This document shows positions 27,701 to 39,700 of a stretch of 64,000 nucleotides of DNA, piece after piece. Position numbers and translations under genes: made by a program. Below the pieces are notes generated by a model that saw only the letters and a list, made by a program, of their open reading frames with translations, had not been told where the DNA came from and made no database searches. Location: NCBI GenBank assembly GCA_013399855.1, contig VXAY01004337.1:2060481-2124480 (forward strand). The letters are read 5' to 3'. This stretch comes from Oxyruncus cristatus. Taxonomy: Eukaryota > Chordata > Aves > Passeriformes > Cotingidae. The number at the start of each line of letters is the position of its first letter. Position 1 is the stretch's first letter.

Positions 27701-30700
27701 TGACCTCAGAGCATCTTCCTGGGAGGGAACCCTTTAGGAGATTTGAGCACAAAAATGCTGGTATCAGGTTCCTGGTTAGAATTAGACACCAAGTTCTTCA
27801 GACTGGGGCAATTTCTGTACCTACAGTAGTTCAGTTAGGCCCCTAATGGACTTTGGTATTAAAATCAGAGTATTCAGAGGAACCCAAAGGAGGCAGCTGA
27901 CCAGGTGCTCCAGATCACAGTTATGAACACAGCTGCTGACATTCTGCCAAATAAAGTAGCTAAGTTCTTTATGGGAAATAACTGTGCAACATGTTGTCAC
28001 CAGAATTTCTCCCTGTACCACTCCTTCCCTTGACACTTCAACAGCTTGGCCCTCCCTAGGGACCTTGCAAAAAATTTCTGACTATAGCCAGTGACTTCTT
28101 GATGCTCCTTAGCAGCTATGAACCACAATAATAGATTACTTTAATTATTATTTTTTTAATAATTTCATCAGTTCTACCAGTGAACTACATTCATTATGGC
28201 ACCCAGGGTCACAAACCCCAGCTATTTTAATCATGACCTGTNNNNNNNNNNNNNNNNNNNNNNNNNNNNNNNNNNNNNNNNNNNNCCCACGTCCTTCTCT
28301 GATTTAGCAACAATCCACGTTCCAGCAGCAGCCTCTGGTAGAGACAGGCCAGGACAAAGATATCACTGAAAGCAGCTCGTATACAAATAATGATTTGCAG
28401 TTAGGAAAGAGAAGAGTAGGAGTAAAAAAGCCTGTAGCTGAGTCGGCTGATACTCATTACACAGTGTTGTCGTTGGCATAAACAGGACAGCCATAAGGAA
28501 TGTTGTTAGTAGGGTTTGAGGGAGTCCTGCCGTGGGTGGATGTTGCGTTACACATGATCACAGGATCAGCAATAAAAATTAATTGAAAGAGGTAATTAGA
28601 AACAAAAAGCTGCCCCTTTGGAAAGAATTGTTTTTATCAATTAGCATTTTACATTTCTGTTTGTAATACTTGGCCATTGCCCAAATATACTTAAAAATAT
28701 AATGAGCATCTTTTCCAAACAGTGATGGAAATTAAATGTGAGCAATGGAGTAGTATTTTTAGTGTAGCATTAATGTTAGACATTAGCCAGAACAAAACTA
28801 TGAATAATTAGACCAGAAAATTGTGGGTAATGAGCTACGTGCTTGCAAAAAACTTTACTTTTGAAGGTCTTAGTTCCACGAAGATCCACACTGAACCTGT
28901 GGCATGCTGAGGAAGAAAAAGCAGTCTATCTACATGCAACGAATGTGAGAACAAGAGGATATTAGATGAATGATAAGGCAAAGACTGAGCGGCTGGGGAG
29001 CAGTTCTGTGGAAGAGGCCCTGATGGTCATTGTGGAGAACAAGCTCAACAGGAGCCGGCTGTGCAGCCTGGCAGCAAAATGGCCAACAAAGCCTCTACGG
29101 GCAGAAGTACTGCCAGGAGAGTGAGACACATGACTGGGGTGACATGGATGTCTCAGAAGGAAGCTGAAAACAGCAGTGATAGCAGTTTTCAGAGCCAGTA
29201 TTTCTGTGGACAGGAGAAGCTGAAGCCATAGGGAGACTGTTCACATGTACCTTATGTCTGAGTTTGAAAGGAAGATGACAATTTATGGTGCGGTTTTGCA
29301 TCCTTAGAATTCCAGGGAGATAATTAATATTTCAATCTACCACAGTTCCCAGAATGGTGTGGGGATGATGCTGCCCAAGGTAGATTCAGATTTCATCACT
29401 GTTTGCATAAAATCTACTTGATGGCTTGTCTTTACTGATGCTGGTTTTTATTTGGTTGCAATTTTTTCTGGGGCAAATAACTTCCAGCCTTGTGAAGAAA
29501 TACAACCAAAATGAGGATTATTGACATTTACAATCAGTTTTAAATACTGCATATGTTACTGTCTGATCAATGATGAACTGAAAATGCTGAATTTTTTAAG
29601 TACTATCTTGTATAATTTAAGGTGTTTCAAGCCTGAATAGGTTCTTTGCTCATGCTACTCTTTCTTTGACTTCCCTGACAGTTTCATAGAGCTATTATCC
29701 AGAGCTTTTTTATGCACAGAATTTGGAAACTCCGGCTTACTGAAAAATAGGAAATCCAATGATGTCTCTTCTCATAGGGTGACATCCTCACGTCACTGAA
29801 GTCAGGAGCAAGGTCTGCACTGGCCATGTGTAACGTTACTCATCTATGAAGTCTAGGGACCAGGAGTGTAGTGACTGGGACAAATTCTGTCAGATGCACA
29901 GACCACCCCACCCGATTGCATGACATGGAAGTCACTTCAGAATTTGAATTATTAGTGGACATCTGCGGATCTACATTTCTGAAGTAAAATGTTTTGGGTG
30001 CCACAGTGGGTGATTTTGTATGATACCGAGCATGGAGGAGTCCCCAAACACTTACTGAATTTAGACAGAAGGATTTGAAAATCAGACCACAATGTATGTA
30101 TCCAATTTACTGGATTAAGAGAAACAAGACACAGATTCACTTGTTCTTCTGCAGCAAGAGAAGAATCAGATGCTGGGATTATTATTATATTGGATTTTAA
30201 TGACTTTCTGTCCTTTATAAAAGAATTGCATGAGTGTAACATTAGTTTATATTAATTAACAGTATTCTTGGGAAAACATCTCAGAGGACAGAAGGAAATA
30301 ACTAAAAGCATGGGTGTGATTTGGATAGTATGAATAAATACATGGGATTCTGCAGTTCTTGGAGATGCACAGTGTGGCTCTGTGCTTGTCTCATTTCCAT
30401 TTGTTTCTGAAATCTGGAGGCAAAGTCAAACAAATGAAATGGCAACCTCATGGAAGCTTCCAACATAATTTATATATCCAAAAGTTAGCAGATAAGTTTC
30501 ATGTATGCAATTCACTTCAAGCTCCAAACCTTTTTAGTTGGTATACAATTAATTTTGCAAGCACTAGCAAAAATCAAACTGCCAGGAGCAGATTCCAGAA
30601 ACTGTACCTTGCAAGCAATTGAAATTCCTGCCCAAAGCATGGTTTTTAAACCTACAATTTATGTACCCTATTTGTCAGGATAGGTTACCATCAGATTAGA

Positions 30701-33700
30701 ATTTAAATATTACCAGTCTTTTCAAGAATGCTCCCAAATGCCACTTCTGTCTGTTGGGGTCCTCAAGGAGCTCATTGTTGAAAGTCAAAGGTTCAGTGGC
30801 AGAAAGGTAAATTCAAAATAAATCAATGCAGAGTGTCATTCTCATCCATCTACTTCCCCCCAACAGAAATAAACAGAAAGACTGCCAGTCATTCAAGTAA
30901 GAATGTGGGCAAAACATTCATTTCCAGCCATGAAGGAATCTGTGCTTTACAGAAATAGACAGATTTTTTTTTTTCAAAATTGAGTGAAAACTATAATTCT
31001 TGGAGAATATTACACTTGGAGAATATTACATTCTTGGAGAATCTTGTTGGGGTTCTTTTAAAGTACAGTCATACTGGGAACTTTGGCAGGGTTTCAGAAG
31101 TTTGTCTTCATAAGCAAACAATGAACAGTTCCTGCCTCTAGAGTTGTTTAGTTCAGATAACCAACAGGAAAACAAACAATCAAACAACCCCAAAAAAACA
31201 ATGACCAAAACAAAATTAAGCTTAGGTAACTTCTCAAACACAAGTTGTACTTATCCCACTGCTTAGCATGTGTCATACCTGTGGTGAGAAAACAATACTT
31301 GGGTTTACAGAAAAAGGGGTACCTCAACGCTATTTTATGTAGTGATTTGAGGCAGGAGAGAATGACAGGCTCTGCATGCCTGTAGTGTGCTCAGCTGGCC
31401 TACTCAGGATGTCTGATAACAAGTACGGAAGGAACCTTTGGCACTGGGAGGAGGGCAGCCACACCTGCCCTCGTCTCTGCTGGATAGATTGGTTTTGAGG
31501 CAGGAGCTCACTGAAATAAAACCTCTGTTCCTGAGGCAACCACAAATCCAAATACTACTTCTTTGCCTGATGGAAGGAAGGGTAGCAGAAGGATACAAAC
31601 ACAGATGGAAGGAGGGAGTTACACTGAAGTTGCTACGTGCATTCATAGGACCAGAAATGGGTCTTTCCAAACAGGGTGACTAAAGCCACTGTTGAGGACA
31701 AGGCTAGATTGCAGTGTTGCCAGTTCTGTGTGGTCATGGATCACGTTTCAGAAAACCAGGAGACTGGCTTAAAATCAAAGGGTATCTCAGAAAATATGTA
31801 TTTGGAATTCTTTGGGTTTGGGGTTTTTTTTATGTCATCTTTTATGGCATGTTCTGCTTCGCATTTTTATGATTATCTTCAAGCATAAGGGAAAGAAGCT
31901 TACAGAGCAGAGCTTCTCAATCAATTAATTTTCTGATGCTGACAACTGAAACTTTGAGGAAAGTTCCAAATATCATCAAAGAAACTGTGAGGGTTGGCAG
32001 TTAGCATTGTTACAATGATCCTCTCCACTCCATTCAGCTGTTTTCCATGGGGGAGGCTTTGAGCCCCATGTTTTTTCTCTTAGTGACTGTGATTCATCTG
32101 TTGCCTGTCAGGTAAGACAGAGGTGGCTACTCAAGCACTCTTGTCTTGTTAGGGTTTTTCCCCTGAAACTACATGGAAATTGTTCTAGGGAACTTTTCTC
32201 TTTGCACAAAAGAAACTTAACAAGGATTTGAGTTGGCGTTCTGCTGTCACTGTAATCAATGCAAATCCTCCCTACCGTTTACAAAACACGGGGAAAGCTG
32301 CTACCAATTTCTAGACCCACAATCTTTTTAATCTCCTCAGATTGGCAAGACAATCACCAGACATTGAAAGCACAGTGGTGAAAGAAGCAGCTCCCAAGAG
32401 CTGACCCTTCTACGTGCCTGTAATACTTGTCATTTAGTTACACTCTGCTTTCACTTTCTTGAGACTGTATATGGTTATGCATCCTGTTGTGTCTTAGCCT
32501 GTCAGCTAGCCATTCAATCATCTAAACCTGTGTCAGGTTTAGATCAGCAGCATTATCATGATTACTTTATTATTGCAACTTAGCCTTGCAGGTAGCTGAG
32601 CAAAATGCTGGATACTAAAATAAACTTTGGATGGTCTCCCCCTTCCAGCCTAATAAGCTATCATATCTATACACTGTATTCCCTAGTCAATGCAAAACCA
32701 CTGTAGACTCCTCTGAGTAAAAGTCTAGCTCCTCCATAGATCATTATATGTATAATTCAATCATTTATATAAAATAGCAAAGCCCCTAATTAGCAAAGTC
32801 TCCCAGCGGCTTTGTTTCTCACTACTTGCATTAATGCATTATTAGAAACCTTAATATTGTCAACATTCCTTTAAGATTTTGAGGGCAAAATTAATATCAG
32901 GAACTCCTTGCCATAGTAAATTATTAAAGGAATCTGATTAAAAGATTTTTAAAAAGTAGTATTAGACTTCTACAAATGAGAATTGCCCTGCATTTATCTT
33001 TGTGTTATTTAGGAAGAAAATGAAACAGGTATTTAGCTCCCTGCCTTTTTTATTTGCTGAAACAAAGCAGAACGCAGGTTGAAATATTTTCATGATTCGG
33101 TATTATTCACTTTAGAATGAAACACGTGAATATGGAAGAAGCAAAGAGGTGGGATAAACTGACAAAGTTACTACTGGAGTAACAAACAAATCCTTTGTTG
33201 TGTACTATATATATTAATGAACGGGTAAGAAGGTTGAGTTTTAAGATAACAAAAATTTCAGATGAAATGATTATGTAATTTACTTAGAAGCCAAGACTGA
33301 ACCTTTACCTTTGAAGGAGACTGGAGAGCACCATTAGCTATGAAATATTGAAAAATGCGAGGAAATATGTTACTGCAAGGAAAACACTCATTCACATTTG
33401 GGATTCTAAGTTAGAGCTGTTAGTACAAGGAAGATAATTTGATGTATACACTGTAAACTTATATATTACATATATATATATACACAATATTATATATACA
33501 GTGAAAAAATATAAAGAGCATTATACTGTCACCAATAACCAAGTGAATTAATGAGATATGGACAGATACCTCCATGAAGAGTGCTATCCAAGTTTTATCC
33601 TGAGAAAAGCAAGGAAGGAGAAAGGTGATAAGTATTGATGGGAGAAGAAAACAGATTGAAATGTTTGGCTCTTCTTGTCCCTAATTTGAGTAGAAGGTGA

Positions 33701-36700
33701 TATTCACTGGAAAAAAAAGTCAGAAAAGCCAAGACAGATAAGAAAAATACCTTTTAACAAAGTATGAAATTAGGCCATCATGACCTTTGCCACATGCAGC
33801 TGCTGCAGCTGAGAACTAACAAACTATAAATGAGGTAGGCTGTTCATATTGTTATTAAGTTCTATAACTATTAATTCCAAGACTTGCTAGAGTTTTTGAA
33901 AAATAGCTTTTTCTTGCTTGGGGACTTACAACCATCTTTAAATATTCAAGAACAAACTGGATGAAACTTAACATGAATATACAACTGACCTGTTCCTGTG
34001 GAAACTTCTAAAGATTTTTGCCCTTTTTACTGAAGCACCTGGTTTTTGCCCCTAGAGTGGACTGGCCTTGGGTTTAGTCCTGAAGACCAGTTTCCATGTA
34101 CCTATCAAAGTTCCTAAGACTTTATCTACAGGGTTATTCATTGACTCTGGTCCTTTACCGTGGCAACAGGCCTGGATCTTAAGCACAGACCTGAAGGCTG
34201 TTAGTCTGGCTACAGAGAACCACATGACAAAAAACACTGGGCCATTCTTCTTTTAAGTTCCTGTGGTGGTAGATGCAGAATCCTTTAAGCACATACAAAC
34301 AACAAGGAAATTGTCCAGTGACATGAAAGCAATCTGGGAGTAAGAAAGTAGTATCACCAAGTTACTCCAAGAAACTCACTGCATGCCTAGCCTAACCTGG
34401 TACAGCAATAAAGCTATCTGACCACAGTGCATTTGAGTTGTTTTCTTCCAGCAAACTGCTCACAGAAGACTTTCTAAAGGACAGATTAATAGGGGAGGAA
34501 GGCTGCTGTCAGCGGTTCAGTTAGTGATTAAAGGTGAAGGAGATCACAAGTTTCAGGGATAGCTTTCAAAATGTTCCAAGTTCTTCAAAATCTGGGGCAT
34601 GTTTTTACCTCTAGAAACTAAGAGGATGAATTCCCCACAGTTGCATTTGAGGGCAATATTGCATGTCCGACAAAAAAACTGATCAGGATTAATTAATAGG
34701 TAGGATTGAGCCTACCACCATAGTAGCTGCCAAGTGGGCTATGGAGTTAACAACCCAACAATTCTGTGTTTTGGGAGGCAATTCCATTCTTCTGTACATA
34801 CATATTTGTGAAATTTGGAACAGATGTTTTACAGTGTCCAATACCTTTTAACAGAGGAAGAGGCAAGTATATGAATCAAACCTGATAAACAACGGCTTGC
34901 AACTTGAAGCAACGAGGTCGGTGAGTGCTCTTCCCTGTGTGAATGGCTGTGTCTGAGAGAAGAGCTGCCCCTTTGGGAATAAGGAAACTGGATATATGAA
35001 TTGACATGTAACATGTCTCTCCTCTCAGGAGAAAAAGGCCCACCTTTTTTCTGTCAGTAATGTCTATGTGATCTGATGTGAAATCTTTTTAAACTTTGTG
35101 TCTCTGCCTTCCTCTGCAAAATAAAAGATGGGAAGCTGGGAGATGACATTGGGAAGCTGGGAGATTACATAGGTCATGTTTGCCTAGGGCTTGGAAGATA
35201 AAAATTACTGTCTGTGCCCTGCAGAGAGGTTCTTCCCCTATTCTGGCTGTGTACTACATGTGGGAAGGCAGTGTGTGTCCAGAGCAGAATGACCCTGCCT
35301 GAAGAGCAGTGCAGGGCTCCCGCACATGACACTGTTCCTCACAGAGGCTGGCACTGTGCAAGTGGTTCTAACTATCATGCTTTTATATTTTGGGCTGCGA
35401 TGTCACCTTCAGGCAGTTCAAGAGCACTTTGATGGAGCACACTAGCTGCTGGAGTTGCTGTCTCTTCCAGGGAGGGGTAGAGCCCCTCCAAGTCCCTTCT
35501 CTTCCTTCCTACCCTGAGCGGCTGCAGCGTTCCATCTGTCTCCCTGTCCTGGACAATCACTTCCTGTTTAAAGTTGTTGTTGTTTGGTAGTTCTACAGTG
35601 AGCTCCAGAAAAGGTTGCTTTGCCCCTTCCTCCCAAATTAGATTCAGAATCCATGGCATCACAGTATTTGATTTATGCAGTGGGGACTCCTGCTGCATGG
35701 CCAAGGATGCAGTCTGGCTCTTCACATTCATGGGAAAGTAAATACTTGCTGGAAGGCTGCTGCAGATCTTGTGCTATACTTACATACCACAGTTTTCAAT
35801 AGTTCTGCCATGATCATGACTAAAAAACATTTGAAACTGGAAGTTTCCCCAGTCTAGATCAGATATTTGACCAGTGTTCCCGAGCTAACGAGATACATAA
35901 TGTAATTTCATGTGGCTGAGACTCACTAATGCAGAGCAGAAATAGAAGGTCTATAGGCCATGACGACAAGAGGTAGGAGTGGCTGTCAGGTTTCCCACTG
36001 CATACTGCTGCTGGTTTGGGCAGGCCACTGGGAGCAAATGTGCCCCATGCTGTCTTTTTCAGCAGACTCATCTGATTTCCCTTTCCATTCTCCATTTGAA
36101 GCCTGGAATTCTTGTTGCCCAGGAGCACCCCATGGGTGCCTAGCCTAGTCACATCACCCTGGGGTTGTACTTGAGCTCCTGGGAAGTCTCTTACAGCTTC
36201 AGAGCCACAGCTGCCCTGTCCAGCTACAAGTACAAATACTCCTAATGACCCCATATGGGGGAAATGTTGTTAAACTTTAATTGCTTTGTAAAATACTTTG
36301 CAGAGATGTATTCACTGTCTTTTTTATATACCTTTATATGTAAGAGTGTTTCCACCTCATGCCAGTGCTTTTACTGAACCTAATGATATATTTGCTAAGA
36401 CAGACAATGAATGCGACTTTGAGTAGGTCATCGATGAGCTGCAAAGAGAAAGAAAATACTAGGTAGTTCAAGAATCGTTATGTAAAGTTCCTTACTTTCA
36501 TTTTCTTACATATTTTCCATATTCTTTCATCTCAGGTTTTGGATGAGAAACTTATTTTTGTGAAAGTGCATGCACCTTGGGAAGTGCTGTGCACATATGC
36601 CGAGGTTATGCACATCAAAATGCCTCTGCAACACAATGACTTGAAAACCCGAGACTCAGCTTTCAACTGGTTTAGTAGACTCTTCAGAGTGGATGAAAAT

Positions 36701-39700
36701 ATCATCAAACCTGAGCAAGAGTTTTTCACTGCCCCTTTTCAAAAGGAACATTTGTCAAACTTTTATATCCACGACAAAGACACATTTTTCAACCCTGCAA
36801 CCCGAAGCCGAATTGTAAGTCCATGGAGTGTTTCTAGCATTTACTCTGAAAAAGAAACTATTCCTTTAATCAAATCAATGTAATTACCTTCATTAAAACA
36901 TCCTGCAAAATTAAAAATGTTTGGGATGCAATAGTCCCATGTTATATATGAAATAGCCTGGACAATCCAGAAGGAAAACATTCCTTACATTTTTCCTTTT
37001 CTGTTCCACCTGAATTTAAAGGAGGGATTTGAATGGTTTGTATACCCTATGCAATTAATTTTGTCTACACTGCTTACTCTTTGCTAACTTGATTGTATGT
37101 TGAGACAGTTATAGCTGTGTATGATTACTTTCAGCTTCCAAGAGACACAAAAAATATTTTATGAATTTTAGGTTCATTTTATCCTGTCCCGTGTGGAATA
37201 TGCAACCAAAAACAATGTCAAAAAGTTTGGCATTAACAAATTACTGGACACTGGAATCTACAAAGCAGCATTTCCCCTTCATGACGTAAGTCCAGTGCTT
37301 TTAACTAAAATACACTTTGAAATAGAGGTCTGAACTGTATCTGAGGGGTTTATATCAAAAGATACAAGCACTATTCATTGTCTTATTCCTTGACTGGTTA
37401 TTATATCCACATAAAAGAATAAGACATGGCTTGGCTGAAGAGATTTTCTTCCAAAGTACTGTTAGTTAAAAATGTAGTTCTATAACTAAAAAACGTATTT
37501 CACTTAAGAGTTGTTAAATTTGTATTCTCTGGGAGGTGTTTACTGAACACCTGTGCCTGGCCTGAGTGATGGTTCCCATGACACACTGTATCATCAGTTC
37601 TAAATCAGTTTTAACACTTTTCCCTTTCATTATTATCCAGTTTTTCAGTATTAAAATTCCAATCAAATATCAACATTGTTGATAAAGGTGTCTTCTACCA
37701 ATCTCATCTTAGGATGTGGGAAAGTCTTGCAGAGTAAGAAACATTCCCACAGTTCCCAAACATTGCAATGCACGTGCAGGGAGGCTCAGGCTTCTGCAGG
37801 AAGACTCTGGCCAGCCAGTCCAGTGCCTCACAGGTGATGCCAGAGACCTGCAGAGAGAAGCGTCACTGGTTTGAATTTCACCTTGCAATAATAAGAAATC
37901 CAGCTTTTGTAGCTACACTTCTGAAATTTTTAAAGTTACATTATTTGAAGAAGGAAGTTATACTGAAAATTGTTTTGTATACCAAGGCTAGCAATAGCAA
38001 AGAAATAGAAAATGAAGGAGAAAAAAAAATCAGATTTCAGAGTATTTGACTAAGGAAAAGCTCCATGTGAAGCTGTAAATGCAATACAGTGTGCAAAGAC
38101 TGCGAGCTGATTTTCTGCATTCTATTACATACCCACACCCCCACACCTCCTCTGCATCAGAGCCACCATTCTGTGTCCATGGTGTGTTATGCTGAGGAGA
38201 CATTGAGAACATGAGAGGTCAGTAACTCCTTCAGCTGCTTGGACGTCCCTTAAAATATTAAGGAGGCCTCCAAGGGTTTCAAAGAAATCTTTAGGCAGAA
38301 TCAAGACAAATCATGTTTTTGTGAGTAAACAAAGCTTTAGAGGATAGAATTAATATAATCTGTGACTATCCATTTTTAAGGTTTCCTATTAAAGATTTAA
38401 AACCTGTCTTCCAGGCTATTCCTCTCATAGCATGGGGAATTTGGACTCAATATGACTAGTAATTAATGACTGTCTTTTTATACAATTAAAATTATATACC
38501 TCAGCTACGCTGAAAATCAAAAGTAGCCTGTAGATTTCTACAAACATTGCATCACAGAGACAGAATGGAAAATTCTCTCAAATAAAGTAGATTTTATTGA
38601 AATAGCTTTTTAAATAGCCTAGTAAAAACAACAAGGATTATGTCCATGTAAGCTCTCTTTTAAATTTAAAACAGACTAGAGACCCTGGATTTATCCCACA
38701 GACTTTCCAGCCTGCAGTCTAGTACAGTATTATTTTGAAGCAAAGCATGCTAGCATGTTAAAGCTACTTATAATACATTTTAAATTCAGCCCTGTTCTCT
38801 GATTAGATTGGATCCTTTTTTATTTTCTATTCCTAAGTGCCAAGATGCTGACATGTGCTTAGATTTAAGTTCATGATGAGTCTCTGTTATTTACAGCTCA
38901 CATATGTACAGTGTTAGTTTTAGTATTCAGTGTCTTTCTGAAAATGTTCTGTCCTGAATCCTGGTGCGTTCTCAGAGTTGCCTTCCTGCTCCTTTTCCTG
39001 CCTTGCAGTGAGACTGTTCTAAAAGGCTATTCTGGCTTCGTGGCATAGGGATCGTCTGTAGACCTGAGAGCTGAGCTGTGCTGGTTGGATTAGTGCTATC
39101 TTTTTCTCATGCTCTTTTTGTTTTGCAGTCTAATTTTAGGCACCTGTCAAACGATCCCAACTGCCCAAGTGAACGATATCTTCTTTACAGAGAATGGGCA
39201 CATCCTAAAAACATCTTCAAACTGCAACCCCTGGATTTCATCAGGTTTGTGTGACTGGGGCTGGACTAATGCAGGGGGAACTAGAAATTTACATAATAGG
39301 TCTGGTTTTGGGCATGTCAAGGAGGCACAGGTCCGTTTTGAGGGATAATACATACACCCAGATCAGCTCATGCATAGGAGCATACTTTGAGCTTGCTTTC
39401 ATGATAAGCCAATTCATGAAAAGGCAACCACTTAAATTTTTTCTTTGTAAGGTATGATCATTCTCTCTTTTTTCTTTTTCTTTTTTTTTTTTGCCATTTC
39501 TATCCTCTTGCAAAAGCATAAAATTGGTGATAGAAATACCAAGCAACAATACTACTGCAATCCCAAAGTTCAAACCAGAGGAATAGGACAATGTGGATTG
39601 GCAAAAAATGTATGAAATAAAGAGCCATTTGAAACAGAAATGTTAATTTACTTGCATGTAAGGAAAAAAACCCAACACGTTTCTCCTCCTTTCCATAGGA

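Larger units (their letters stand above)
27484..34854 (+). other. ANO6: ANO6 intron 3
   Basis: This 7.4-kb intron contains the N gap at 28242-28285, a CR1 reverse-transcriptase remnant at 28984-29095, a perfect 16-bp tandem duplication at 30999-31030 and an AT microsatellite at 33459-33500. No exon is needed here: exon 3 and exon 4 both sit at phase 0 boundaries and their joined peptide is continuous with the mammalian one. The 32740-33110 part is AT-rich with many TAATTA-like motifs and no recognisable repeat. Confidence 0.8.

Noticed and set aside
35375..36254. Minus-strand ORFs of 118 and 131 codons in intron 4
   Set aside because: They lie in a GC-richer patch where stops are rarer; no similarity I can recognise and no gene context.
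36815..36883. Open frame continuing past exon 5
   Set aside because: The next mammalian-like residues are in exon 6 at 37172, and a consensus GTAAGT donor ends exon 5; the extension is intronic.
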